Positions 40,682-48,703 are shown, counted from the stretch's first letter. The stretch: DNA of 64,000 bases from JBFWRK01 sp050248955 (GCA_050248955.1 JBFWRK010000007.1:173550-237549); one strand, 5' to 3'. Program-made: numbers and translations. Notes: generated from the letters alone by a model not told the origin.

Positions 40682-41640
40682 CGCCCGGCCTCCGCGGCGA
40701 GGCGGTCCGCGATCTGCAGCGGCGTCTCTGCTCTGCCGGGTTCGGTCCCGTCGGTGCCGAGACGGGCTGCTACTGCGCGTCGACCGAGGTCGCCGTGCGC
40801 GCCTTCCAGGGTGCCCGCGGGCTGGAGCCGACCGGATCGTGCGATGACCGCACCTGGGCAGCGCTCGTCGAATCCAATTGGACTTTGGGTGATCGTCTAC
40901 TCACTCTCCGTGCTCCAATGATGCGGGGTGACGACGTCGCCGAGCTCCAGGCCCGACTGGCGAGACTCGGGTTCGACTGCGGCAAGGTCGATGGCATCTT
41001 CGGGTCGCTGACCGCGACGGCGTTCGAGCGGTTCCAACGCAACTGCGGACTGGTGGCCGACGGGGTCTGCGGTGCGGACTCCGTCCGGCTGCTCACCCGG
41101 CTCGCGCTCCAGACCGGCGATGGTCCCGGGATCGCGATGCTGCGAGAGGGCGAGCACTTCCGGGACACCGAGCTCTCGCTCGACCGCGGTCGCGTGGTCG
41201 TCGGCCAGTTCGGCGGCCTGAGCGCCGTCGCCAGGATCGTCGCCAAGCAGCTGCGCTCGGCCGGCGCCCTCGTGGTGCCGCTCGACGAACCCGACGTGCT
41301 GACGCAGGCGCAGACCGCGAACGCGTTCGAAGCCCACGTCTACATCGGCTTGGCCGCCCAACCGGACACGGCGGCATCGGTGACGTACTACGCCGTGCCG
41401 TCGTTCGAATCCGTCGCCGGCAAGGCGTTGGCCGGACGGTTGGCCGACGCCCTCGCGAGCCACCGTGCACTCCCCCACGTGGCCGTCGAGGGTCGCGGGT
41501 GGTCGATCCTGCGCGAGACGCGGATGCCGGCCGTGCTCTGCCGCGTCGGCGACGTACGCGCTGCGGTCGATCGCGCCCCGGCCTTCGCAGCTGCCGTGAG
41601 CGACGCGCTCAGCAACTGGATCGCACTGCGAACTCCATAG
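40678..41640 (+). CDS. cwlM: CwlM-like protein: two peptidoglycan-binding domains plus degenerate amidase_3
   Basis: About 320 residues when read from a CTG overlapping the trxA stop (CTGA). Two PG_binding_1 domains (about 1-62: LRGEAVRDLQRRLCSAGFG; about 78-140: DDVAELQARLARLGFDCGKV) precede an amidase_3-like domain. The zinc histidine is missing (LDRGRVVVG in place of DPGHGG) and the catalytic Glu is replaced (MPAVLCRVG in place of PAVLVETG), so it should not cleave peptidoglycan. No signal peptide is present. This matches mycobacterial CwlM, a cytoplasmic MurA activator controlled by kinase. The first ATG/GTG, at 40795, would cut off most of domain 1. Confidence 0.75.
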   Translation: MTPGLRGEAVRDLQRRLCSAGFGPVGAETGCYCASTEVAVRAFQGARGLEPTGSCDDRTWAALVESNWTLGDRLLTLRAPMMRGDDVAELQARLARLGFDCGKVDGIFGSLTATAFERFQRNCGLVADGVCGADSVRLLTRLALQTGDGPGIAMLREGEHFRDTELSLDRGRVVVGQFGGLSAVARIVAKQLRSAGALVVPLDEPDVLTQAQTANAFEAHVYIGLAAQPDTAASVTYYAVPSFESVAGKALAGRLADALASHRALPHVAVEGRGWSILRETRMPAVLCRVGDVRAAVDRAPAFAAAVSDALSNWIALRTP

Positions 41641-41695
41641 TCTTCATCGAGACTTTATCCCCAGGTATCCCCACATCTTGTGAGGACGGTGAGGG

Positions 41696-42613
41696 TTAGT
41701 CGCGATCCACCGGCTCGGTCATCCGACGGTAGATCCGCTCGAGGTCGTCGAGATCCGCGAAATCGACCGTGACCCGGCCTTTCTTGCCTGCCATCGTCAC
41801 ACTGACGCGCGTGTCGAGGTGGTCGGCGAGGAGCTCCTCGAGCTCGAGGAGACCGGGAGGACGCAAGGTCGGCGTCGACTTCGCCCCTCGCTGCTGTGCG
41901 TCATCCACAGGTTGATCACCGCCAGCGTCCTCGGCGAGCGGTACCCGGACCGCGTCTTCCACAGCCCGCACCGACCACCCCTCGGCCACGGCTTGGCGCG
42001 CCAACCGCTCCTGCAACGCTCTGTCGGGGGTTCCGAGCAGGGCCTTCGCGTGGCCGGCGCTCAAGCGGCCGTCGGCGAGCAGGTGCTGGATCGAGCCCGG
42101 GAGCTGCATCAGGCGGAGCGTGTTCGTCACCGCCGAGCGGCTCTTCCCGACGCGGGTCGCGACCTGCTCGTGGGTGAGTTTGAAGTCCTCGATCAGCTGC
42201 TGGAACGCCGCTGCCTCTTCGAGCGCGGTGAGATCCTGGCGGTGCAGGTTCTCGACGAGGGCCTGTTCCACCGACGTGACATCGTCGGTCGGGCGGATGA
42301 TCGCCGGCACCGTCGCGAGACCGGCGCGCCGAGCGGCACGCCAACGGCGCTCACCGGCGATCAGTTGGTACTCGTCAGGCCCACTCGGACGGACCAGCAC
42401 CGGCTGCAGGACGCCGATCTCGCGGATCGACGCGGCGAGCTCGGTCAGCGATTCCTCGTCGAAGTGGACGCGCGGCTGATTGGGGTTCGGTTGGATCGAC
42501 CGGATCGGCAGCTCGGTGAGCTGCGGGGTGCTGCCGTTCGTACCTTCAGCCTCACCCTGCTCGGTCGGGATCAGTGCTCCGAGGCCTTTACCGAGTCCGC
42601 TGAGGCGCGCCAC
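41696..42613 (-). CDS. parB: Chromosome partitioning protein ParB
   Basis: A 305-residue CTP-dependent DNA clamp that loads at parS. LGKGLGALIP opens the protein, followed by PNPNQPRVHFDEESL, GERRWRAARRAG (CTP/parS region), ENLHRQDLTALEEA and the HTH segment EQVATRVGKSRSAVTNTLRL; the C-terminal dimer domain ends LERIYRRM. The GTG at 42613 has AAGGAGGT upstream and overlaps parA by 26 nt; the longer open frame is not supported. Its target sites lie just beyond parA. Confidence 0.95.
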   Translation of the reverse strand: MARLSGLGKGLGALIPTEQGEAEGTNGSTPQLTELPIRSIQPNPNQPRVHFDEESLTELAASIREIGVLQPVLVRPSGPDEYQLIAGERRWRAARRAGLATVPAIIRPTDDVTSVEQALVENLHRQDLTALEEAAAFQQLIEDFKLTHEQVATRVGKSRSAVTNTLRLMQLPGSIQHLLADGRLSAGHAKALLGTPDRALQERLARQAVAEGWSVRAVEDAVRVPLAEDAGGDQPVDDAQQRGAKSTPTLRPPGLLELEELLADHLDTRVSVTMAGKKGRVTVDFADLDDLERIYRRMTEPVDRD

Positions 42614-43412
42614 CTGACACCTCCTTCGCCAGTTCCTTGTACGCGACTGCACCGCGGGACACGGGATCGAAGAGAATGATCGGCTGACCGAACGACGGTG
42701 CTTCGGAGAGCCGAACCGTGCGCGGTACGACGGTGTTGCAGACCTTGTCCCCGAAGTGGTCACGCACCTCGGTGACCACCTGGTCGGAGAGCTTCGTCCG
42801 GGCGTCGTACATCACGCAGATCAAGGTGGTGACCTCGAGCGTCGGGTTCAGGCTGCGCCGGACCAGGTCGACGTTGCGAAGCAACTGACCGAGACCCTCG
42901 AGCGCGTAGTACTCGCATTGGATCGGTACGAGCACCTCGTTCGCCGCCGCGAGACCGTTGACCGTCAGCAGCCCGAGCGAGGGCGGGCAGTCGATCAACA
43001 CGAAGTCGTAGTCGTCCAACACGGCCTCGATCGCTCGACGCAGCCGGAGCTCACGGCTGAAGGCAGGCACCAACTCGATCTCGGCGCCGGCGAGCTCGAG
43101 GCTCGCCGGTGCGATGAAGAGGTGCTTCACCGAGGCCGGCTCGATCGCGTTCTCGAGCGGCGCCTCGTGCATGATGACGTCGTACATCGACGTCTCGAGA
43201 TTGCGGTTGTCGATCCCGAGGCCAGTGGACGCATTGCCCTGCGGGTCGAGGTCGATGATCAACGTGCGGTAGCCGATGTCAGCAAGACACGCCCCGAGGT
43301 TGATCGCGGTCGTCGTCTTGCCGACGCCGCCTTTTTGGTTGGCCACCGCCATAACGCGGGGGAGTGGTCGGTAGCTCGGCGCCACCGCTTCCAACTGCGG
43401 TTCATCAATCAT
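42588..43412 (-). CDS. parA: Chromosome partitioning ATPase ParA (Soj)
   Basis: A 274-residue Walker-type ATPase: ANQKGGVGKTTTAINLG (deviant Walker A with both lysines), IIDLDPQGNAST and VLIDCPPSLGLLTVN. It uses ATP-dependent, non-specific DNA binding to move ParB-parS complexes after replication. It is cotranscribed with parB. The short N-terminal tail is typical of actinobacterial ParA. Confidence 0.96.
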   Translation of the reverse strand: MIDEPQLEAVAPSYRPLPRVMAVANQKGGVGKTTTAINLGACLADIGYRTLIIDLDPQGNASTGLGIDNRNLETSMYDVIMHEAPLENAIEPASVKHLFIAPASLELAGAEIELVPAFSRELRLRRAIEAVLDDYDFVLIDCPPSLGLLTVNGLAAANEVLVPIQCEYYALEGLGQLLRNVDLVRRSLNPTLEVTTLICVMYDARTKLSDQVVTEVRDHFGDKVCNTVVPRTVRLSEAPSFGQPIILFDPVSRGAVAYKELAKEVSGGAPQRTR

Positions 43413-43514
43413 GCAGGAACAACTCCCCAGAACGACGACGGGCGACCGGAGGCCGACCGGACCAGATTATCGACCAGGCTCGCTCAGCCGCCGGATACCC
43501 CCGAACGGCTGGAC

Positions 43515-43528
43515 GTTCCACGTGAACA
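43515..43528. other. Degenerate parS-like site
   Basis: GTTCCACGTGAACA matches the left half and centre of parS but is off by one in the right half. It lies in the parA-rsmG gap. Confidence 0.45.
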
Positions 43529-43581
43529 CGAGCGACATCTCCAAGGCGATGTCGCACCGAGACGAGATGGTCGCGGTCCAT

Positions 43582-43595
43582 GTTCCACGTGGAAC
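43582..43595. other. parS centromere site
   Basis: GTTCCACGTGGAAC, a perfect 14-bp palindrome close to the bacterial parS consensus (GTTTCACGTGAAAC), is located between parA and rsmG, about 5 kb from oriC. Confidence 0.9.
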
Positions 43596-43618
43596 CAGCA
43601 CCGCCACCGCGCCGGCAG

Positions 43619-43632
43619 GTTCCACGTGGAAC
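43619..43632. other. parS centromere site
   Basis: A second perfect GTTCCACGTGGAAC. Here the symmetry extends to 20 bp (CAGGTTCCACGTGGAACCTG, 43616-43635). It overlaps the end of the short rsmG-parA gap. Confidence 0.9.
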
Positions 43633-43640
43633 CTGGTTCT

Positions 43641-44186
43641 TCACCGGCGTCGGAGCACGGTCAGGCGCTCGCCAGTGCTCGCCACCTCGACCTGTTCTCC
43701 CAGCTCAGCGGTCAGAACATGCCGCCAGCGATCAGACCCAGGGGGATCGCTGACGAGGATCTGGCCACCGCTGCCGACGAACGGCAAGGCGAGACGAAGG
43801 GTCTCGTCAGGCGGTCCGAAGCTCCGAGCTGTCACGGCGTCGTAGACCCCGGCGTGGACACCGCTCCGCCCGAGCGCGCGGACATCGCCGTTGATCACCA
43901 CTGCGCGCGCGTCGAGCCCGAGCCGGCGTACGGCGCGGGCCAAGAAGTCGGTCCGCTTCGCCCGACGGTCGACCATCGTCAGCCGCAACTCGGGACGACA
44001 CCACGCGATCACCAGGCCGGGCAGTCCGCCGCCCGACCCGAGATCGATGATCGAGCGCGCCTCGGTCGCGATCGCATCGACGAAGTGTCCTGCGTGCGCG
44101 ACGGCCTCCTCGATGACGAGCGGCCCGATCGCGCCGATCCGCTGGCCTTCTCGAAGCGTGGCGAGCAAGGGCTCCAGTTCAGTCAT
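43641..44186 (-). CDS. rsmG: 16S rRNA (guanine527-N7)-methyltransferase
   Basis: Methylates G527 of 16S rRNA. The 181-residue protein keeps the SAM site DLGSGGGLPGLV, VDRRAKRTDFL and VTARSFGPPDET, but is shorter than the usual 200-240 because the N-terminal helices are reduced. The start overlaps khpB by 8 nt, as in the conserved origin-proximal operon. Confidence 0.92.
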   Translation of the reverse strand: MTELEPLLATLREGQRIGAIGPLVIEEAVAHAGHFVDAIATEARSIIDLGSGGGLPGLVIAWCRPELRLTMVDRRAKRTDFLARAVRRLGLDARAVVINGDVRALGRSGVHAGVYDAVTARSFGPPDETLRLALPFVGSGGQILVSDPPGSDRWRHVLTAELGEQVEVASTGERLTVLRRR

Positions 44187-45108
44187 CCGCCGACTGGAGC
44201 TCGATCACGACCCTGCGGAACGGGTCGTCACCTTCCGAGCGGCTGGTGACGCCCTCTGCCGCGGCGACGGTGTCATGGACGACCTTTCGGTCGGCCGAGG
44301 GCATCGGCTCGAGCACCGACGCCGTGCCCGACGAGCGGACCTCGTCGATCAGTTGCGTGGTGAACCGAGCCAGCGCCTCGCGCCGGCGCTGCCGGTAGCC
44401 GGAGACGTCGATCCGGAGGTGCGAATCGTGGTCACCGAGGCGGCGCTGGCTGGCAACGCGGGCGACGTCCTGCAGCGCGAGCAACGTCGTGCCACGCGGG
44501 CCGATCAGCAGGCCGAGGTCGCCACCGTCGATGTTCACCTCGAGCTCCGAGCCGTCCTGCTCGACCACGACCGTACCCTCGAGGGCGAACGCATCGAGGA
44601 GCCCCTCGAGGAAGCGAACGGCTTCGGCGCCGACCTGTTCGGTGGCCACCGGATCGCCGGCAGGCCGAGGTGTCCGCTCGCGCGGTGCCCGATCCCGGTC
44701 GCGCCCGCTGTCCCGCTCGCGCCCGCCGCCACCGCCACGACCGCCTCGGTCGCGACGGCCTCGGTCGTCGGCCGGCCGTGGGCTCCGCTCGCGACGGGGT
44801 GCTGCCGGCGCCTCGTCGGCGACCGCCTCGGACACGGCGATGTCGGTCTCACCAGTGGCGGTGTCAGCGACATCGGCCTTGGCGGTCTTCTTCCTCGGCG
44901 AACGGCGCTCCGTCTTGGTGCGCGGCGTCGTCGGGCGGACGCGGGCACGGACGCGGGCTTCGCCGCGGACACGGCCGAACAGGCCGGGTCGTGGCTCCTC
45001 GAGCACCTCGAACTCGGCGTCGTCGACGTCGACCCCGAGCTGATCCAAGGCCAGCACCTTTGCTTCTTCGACCGAACGGCCGGTGGTCTCGACCCATTGC
45101 ATGGTCAT
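44179..45108 (-). CDS. khpB: RNA-binding protein KhpB/Jag
   Basis: A 309-residue protein with the Jag N-terminal domain (VETTGRSVEEAKVLALDQLG), a long Arg/Gly/Asp-rich low-complexity linker (about 95-155), a KH domain (LGLLIGPRGTTLLALQDVA) and an R3H domain (PMPSADRKVVHD then RSEGDDPFRRVVI). KhpB binds RNA together with KhpA and affects cell elongation and division. It is cotranslated with rsmG. The ATG at 45108 was chosen; a second ATG lies two codons downstream. Confidence 0.92.
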   Translation of the reverse strand: MTMQWVETTGRSVEEAKVLALDQLGVDVDDAEFEVLEEPRPGLFGRVRGEARVRARVRPTTPRTKTERRSPRKKTAKADVADTATGETDIAVSEAVADEAPAAPRRERSPRPADDRGRRDRGGRGGGGGRERDSGRDRDRAPRERTPRPAGDPVATEQVGAEAVRFLEGLLDAFALEGTVVVEQDGSELEVNIDGGDLGLLIGPRGTTLLALQDVARVASQRRLGDHDSHLRIDVSGYRQRRREALARFTTQLIDEVRSSGTASVLEPMPSADRKVVHDTVAAAEGVTSRSEGDDPFRRVVIELQSADD

Positions 45109-45124
45109 GCTCCTAACGATCTGA

Positions 45125-46147
45125 TCACTTCTTCTTGGGCTTCGGATGACGAGAGCCGGGGGAGGAGCTCGCTGGACGGGGCCGCTGCGGCGCCTTGCCA
45201 GGAGTCGGCTTGGCCTTCGGCGCGGTCGTTCGGCCGGAGATCTGCTTGGACGGCGTCGCCTTCGGGGTCGGCGGCTTCGCACTCGTCCGTGGTGCCGGCT
45301 TCGTGCCGAGCTTGCTCGAGCCGGCCTTGTCGTTCTTCGCCAGCTCACGAGCCTCCACGCCGGCGCGCTGCGCCTGGCGACCGAGCGACTCGTCGTGGCC
45401 GTAGAACCGCTTGGTGATGTACTGGTTCTGACCGATGCGCAGCAGCGTCTGGGTGATGTAGTAGACGACGAGGCCGGTCGGGAAGAAGAGCTGGAAAACG
45501 GCGAACACGACCGGCAGGTACTGCATCAGCTTCTGCTGACCCGCGGACATCGACGGGTTGACCGTTCGGCTTGCGATCTGGCGCTGCTGGAAGAAGTACA
45601 GCCCGGCCAGCAACACCACGATCCCTGCGTAGATCAGCCCGCGCCCGAAGCTGTCGGACATCACCTCGGCCGGCGTCTTGGACAGGTCGAGCCAGAACGA
45701 CCGCATCTCGGTCTTGCCGAGCAGCGACTCGTAGATCTCGCTGCCCTTCGACACGTACTGCGGTGCGAAGGAGCCTGGATCGATCCCGAGCTCGGCAGCT
45801 TTCGCGACGCTCGCCTTCGTCGTCAGTCCCCTGATGACATGGAACATGATGAAGAACACCGGCATCTGCGCCAGGAGCGGCAGACACGAGGCCAAGGGGT
45901 TGACCTTGTGCTCCTGGTAGAGCTTCATCATCTCTTCGTTGAGCTTCTGCCGGTCGCCCCGGTGCTGCTGCTGCAGCCGCTTCATCTCGGGCTGCAGGCG
46001 CTGCATCTCGAGCATCCCCTTGGTGCTCTTCAACGTCAGTGGGGTGATGATCGCCATCACGACGAACGTGATCATCGCGATCGCGATCGCGTAGTTGTGC
46101 ACCAGGCTGTAGAACCAGCCGAGGAGTGAGGCGGGGAGCTCAAACAC
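45125..46147 (-). CDS. yidC: Membrane protein insertase YidC
   Basis: A 340-residue insertase of the short Gram-positive type. The 60-kDa-inner-membrane-protein core runs from about residue 10 (LGWFYSLVHNYAIAIAMI) through LKSTKGMLEMQRLQPEMKRLQ and LLAQMPVFFIMFHVIRG to the last helix (GLVVYYITQTLLRIGQNQ). A basic, proline- and lysine-rich tail follows, which contacts ribosomes. It inserts small and ATP-synthase-type membrane proteins. It overlaps yidD by 8 nt. Confidence 0.95.
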   Translation of the reverse strand: MFELPASLLGWFYSLVHNYAIAIAMITFVVMAIITPLTLKSTKGMLEMQRLQPEMKRLQQQHRGDRQKLNEEMMKLYQEHKVNPLASCLPLLAQMPVFFIMFHVIRGLTTKASVAKAAELGIDPGSFAPQYVSKGSEIYESLLGKTEMRSFWLDLSKTPAEVMSDSFGRGLIYAGIVVLLAGLYFFQQRQIASRTVNPSMSAGQQKLMQYLPVVFAVFQLFFPTGLVVYYITQTLLRIGQNQYITKRFYGHDESLGRQAQRAGVEARELAKNDKAGSSKLGTKPAPRTSAKPPTPKATPSKQISGRTTAPKAKPTPGKAPQRPRPASSSPGSRHPKPKKK

Positions 46148-46385
46148 GGGACGTCACCCTTCGGGATGAGGCAGTGGGTTCCGGAACGGGGTCGTACCCG
46201 GAGGGACCGAACGGTCGACAACGGGAAAGTCGACGCATAGTGAGAAACATACCGCGGAGCGTGCCATACTGCTCGAGCGCCTCGGTGGCGTAGCAGGAGC
46301 ACGACGGCGTGAAGCGGCACGGCGACGGTCGCCCGTCAGCCGCACGCTGGTAGAAGCGGATCGCAGCCAGCAACGCGCGCTTCAT
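46140..46385 (-). CDS. yidD: Membrane protein insertion efficiency factor YidD
   Basis: An 81-residue protein. MKRALLAAIRFYQRAADGR with CRFTPSCSCYATEALEQYG and LSRCRPFGPSGYDPVP are the complete family signature with its cysteines. It helps YidC-dependent insertion. The ATG overlaps the rnpA stop (ATGA). Confidence 0.95.
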   Translation of the reverse strand: MKRALLAAIRFYQRAADGRPSPCRFTPSCSCYATEALEQYGTLRGMFLTMRRLSRCRPFGPSGYDPVPEPTASSRRVTSRV

Positions 46386-46714
46386 CGCCCTCGTGCCCCG
46401 ACCTGGTCGAACAGTGTGATGAACATCGCGTTGAGCTCCTCGAACGAGCACGTCGCCGCGCCTGAGCGGGCGCCGATCAGGTAGCTCCCAGGATGGACGA
46501 TGTCGGCGTTGGCCACGGCGATCGCCTTCAGCCGCCGGCGGAGCCGGTTGCGCACGACCGCCGACCCGACCCCCCTACCGATGGCGTACGCAATCCGTGG
46601 TGGCGCAGCGGCGTCGTCGAGGAGCGCTGCGCACCACAGCTCACCAGCTCTGGCGCGTCGCGCATCGGTGCGGAACCGTTGGAAGGTGGTCCGATCCTGG
46701 ATGCGCCCGATCAC
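46382..46714 (-). CDS. rnpA: Ribonuclease P protein component
   Basis: A 110-residue protein. It has the RNR motif VVRNRLRRRLKAIAV and the F/R-rich N-terminus (TFQRFRTDARRARAG), with IAYAIGRGVGSAV in the central sheet. It binds the RNase P RNA and pre-tRNA 5' leader. It begins with GTG overlapping the rpmH stop, an rpmH-rnpA coupling seen in most bacteria. Confidence 0.95.
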   Translation of the reverse strand: MIGRIQDRTTFQRFRTDARRARAGELWCAALLDDAAAPPRIAYAIGRGVGSAVVRNRLRRRLKAIAVANADIVHPGSYLIGARSGAATCSFEELNAMFITLFDQVGARGR

Positions 46715-46845
46715 GCCGACAGGCGAGCGCGGCCCTTCGCACGGCGTGACTTCAGGATCGCCCGACCCGCACGGGTCGACATGCGATGACGAAAGCCGTG
46801 CTTCTTGGCACGTGCCTGCGCATTGGGTTGATACGTACGCTTCAC
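46711..46845 (-). CDS. rpmH: 50S ribosomal protein L34
   Basis: A 44-residue L34, read directly from the sequence: MKRTYQPNAQARAKKHGFRH, followed by RMSTRAGRAILKSRRAKGRA and RLSA. Start codon GTG, with GAGGAGGT upstream. It is divergent from dnaA and is the first gene of the rpmH-rnpA-yidD-yidC-khpB-rsmG-parAB series. Confidence 0.97.
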   Translation of the reverse strand: MKRTYQPNAQARAKKHGFRHRMSTRAGRAILKSRRAKGRARLSA

Positions 46846-46992
46846 CGACTACCTCCTCGGCAGGGCGCCCTCAGCCAGCATGGCCTGCGCCTGAACGACC
46901 ACAGCGGACGCGAGCCGTCTTGGCCGCGAACCGGTCGACGTTCCAGGCTACGGCGAGACGAGGGAACACGGCAACTACAGCCGCAGACGCCG

Positions 46993-47024
46993 TTGACAGG
47001 GCAGTGATCCGCGGGTGGTAGCGT
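46993..47024 (+). promoter_or_regulatory. Probable dnaA promoter
   Basis: A perfect TTGACA (46993-46998) and a TAGCGT hexamer (47019-47024) lie upstream of dnaA. The 20-nt spacer is longer than ideal. Three DnaA boxes lie just downstream, which would allow autorepression. Confidence 0.4.
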
Positions 47025-47046
47025 GCTCCCTCTTTCCACGGCGAAG

Positions 47047-47078
47047 TTGTCCACACCTGTGGATGAACCTGTGGACGG
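47047..47078. promoter_or_regulatory. DnaA-box cluster upstream of dnaA
   Basis: TTGTCCACA (47047-47055) on the plus strand, and TCATCCACA (47058-47066) and CCGTCCACA (47070-47078) on the minus strand. These fit the actinobacterial DnaA box (TTGTCCACA) and sit between promoter and start codon. Confidence 0.7.
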
Positions 47079-47105
47079 TTCTCGGTGCTAGGAGCGGAGG
47101 TGCAG

Positions 47106-48479
47106 GTGAACGACCACGAACAGCTGTGGACGGCAGCCGCGCAACTGCTCCGTGCACAGGTGTCCGAGGCCGTGTGGCTCTCCACGTTCCAAGATGCAGT
47201 CCCGCTGCCGTCGGACGACTCGACGCTGCTGATCGCGGTGCAGAGCACGCATGTGCAGGAGCGGATCACCACGCGCTACCTGCCGCTCGTGCTCGACGCG
47301 CTGTCCGAGATCGGAGCCGGCAGCATCGAACTGCGCCTCGAGGTCCGTGCGGACGGGGAGCCGCACTTCGAGCCCGAGCAGCCGGCGACGCTGCCGTTCG
47401 ACCAACTCGGCGCGACGCCGGCGCGACGCAGCGCGACCGAGACCGCGTATCGCGACGCCGACGGCATGAACCCGCGGTACACGTTCGAGACCTTCGTCAA
47501 AGGCGCCTCCAACCAGTTCGCGCTCGCCGCCGCCCTCCGGGTCGCCGAGACGCCGGCGCGCTCCTACAACCCGCTGTTCATCTACGGCTCCGCCGGCCTC
47601 GGCAAGACCCACCTGTTGCATGCGATCGGGCACTACGTCAACCAGAACTACGCCCACTACGCCGTGCGCTACGTCTCCACCGAGACGTTCCTGAACGAGT
47701 ACGTCGACGCGATCCGCAACAACACGACCGCGCAGTTCAAACGCCGCTACCGCGACATCGACGTGCTGCTCGTCGACGACATCCAGTTCATGGAAGGCAA
47801 AGAAGGGCTCCAGGAGGAGTTCTTCCACACGTTCAACTCGTTGCACGGCGCCAACAAGCAGATCGTCATCTCCTCGGACCGGATGCCCGACAACATCCCG
47901 ACGCTCGAAGAGCGGCTGCGGGGGCGCTTCAAGTGGGGTCTGATCACCGACATCCAGCCGCCTGATCTCGAGACCCGTCTCGCCATCCTGCGCAACAAGG
48001 CCGAGCGCGACCACACGCACATCCCGCCCGACGTGCTCGAGTTCATCGCCACGCACATCACCTCGAACATCCGCGAGCTCGAGGGCGCGCTCATCCGTGT
48101 CACGGCGTACGCCAGCCTCAACCGCGTACCGGTCACCGTCAGCATGGCGCAACAGCAGCTCTCCGATCTGCTGAGCGACACCCGCCCGCGCGTACGCAGC
48201 GGACCGGAGCTGCTCGACGAGATCGCCGGCCACCTCGGCTACACCGTCGAGGCGTTGAAGGGCAAGAGCCGGCAGCGTCCACTCGTCACGGCGCGCCAGA
48301 TCGCCATGTACCTGTTCCGCGATCTGACCGATCTCTCGTATCCCGCGATCGCTCGTGAGTTCGGCGGACGGGACCACACCACCGTGATCCACGCGGTCGA
48401 CAAGATCCAGCGCCTGATGAAGGAACGCAAGCAGATCTACGACCAAGTGACCGAGCTGATCCAGGTCCTGAAGGCATGA
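47106..48479 (+). CDS. dnaA: Chromosomal replication initiator DnaA
   Basis: A 457-residue AAA+ initiator that opens oriC. Domain I is an N-terminal ~90-residue segment (LWTAAAQLLRAQVSEAVWLS); domain II is very short. Domain III has Walker A FIYGSAGLGKTHLLHAIGHY near 160 and Walker B VLLVDDIQFM. Domain IV is the DNA-binding HTH ending GGRDHTTVIHAVDKIQRL. It is shorter than mycobacterial or streptomycete DnaA, mainly because domain II is reduced. GGAGCGGAGG precedes the GTG at 47106; an upstream GTG at 47085 is less likely. Confidence 0.96.
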   Translation: MNDHEQLWTAAAQLLRAQVSEAVWLSTFQDAVPLPSDDSTLLIAVQSTHVQERITTRYLPLVLDALSEIGAGSIELRLEVRADGEPHFEPEQPATLPFDQLGATPARRSATETAYRDADGMNPRYTFETFVKGASNQFALAAALRVAETPARSYNPLFIYGSAGLGKTHLLHAIGHYVNQNYAHYAVRYVSTETFLNEYVDAIRNNTTAQFKRRYRDIDVLLVDDIQFMEGKEGLQEEFFHTFNSLHGANKQIVISSDRMPDNIPTLEERLRGRFKWGLITDIQPPDLETRLAILRNKAERDHTHIPPDVLEFIATHITSNIRELEGALIRVTAYASLNRVPVTVSMAQQQLSDLLSDTRPRVRSGPELLDEIAGHLGYTVEALKGKSRQRPLVTARQIAMYLFRDLTDLSYPAIAREFGGRDHTTVIHAVDKIQRLMKERKQIYDQVTELIQVLKA

Positions 48480-48703
48480 ACAACCGGGGGATGACCATGT
48501 GGACGACATGGTGGTCGACGGTGGACAACGTCCACTCGTCCACCGCGGGACCCTCGAGGTGCTCGCGCCCTGTGCGATCCTGTGGACGACGGCGCGCGGA
48601 CGATGTGTGTCGCTAGCTGCCGCGATCACCAGTCGTCCACAGTCCACAGCACTTATTACCGCTATTACCTTGATCACCATCCGATGAGGGGAACGACAAC
48701 ACC
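48480..48703. other. oriC: Replication origin oriC (dnaA-dnaN intergenic region)
   Basis: This 224-bp non-coding gap holds repeated DnaA boxes: TCGTCCACA at 48498-48506 (minus), 48581-48589 (minus) and 48633-48641 (plus), TTGTCCACC at 48520-48528 (minus), TCGTCCACC at 48536-48544 (plus), and a weaker CAGTCCACA at 48640. Just beyond the last box lies the only AT-rich stretch nearby (48650-48675, TTATTACCGCTATTACC), a likely unwinding element. The location matches oriC in other actinobacteria. Confidence 0.85.

Noticed and set aside
43960..44160. Truncated rsmG
   Set aside because: At 181 residues it is short, but the SAM motif and the conserved ARSFG segment are intact, so it is treated as a functional short form.
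47088..48680. Minus-strand ORF of 530 codons across dnaA and oriC
   Set aside because: It is a shadow frame of dnaA that runs through the origin's DnaA boxes.
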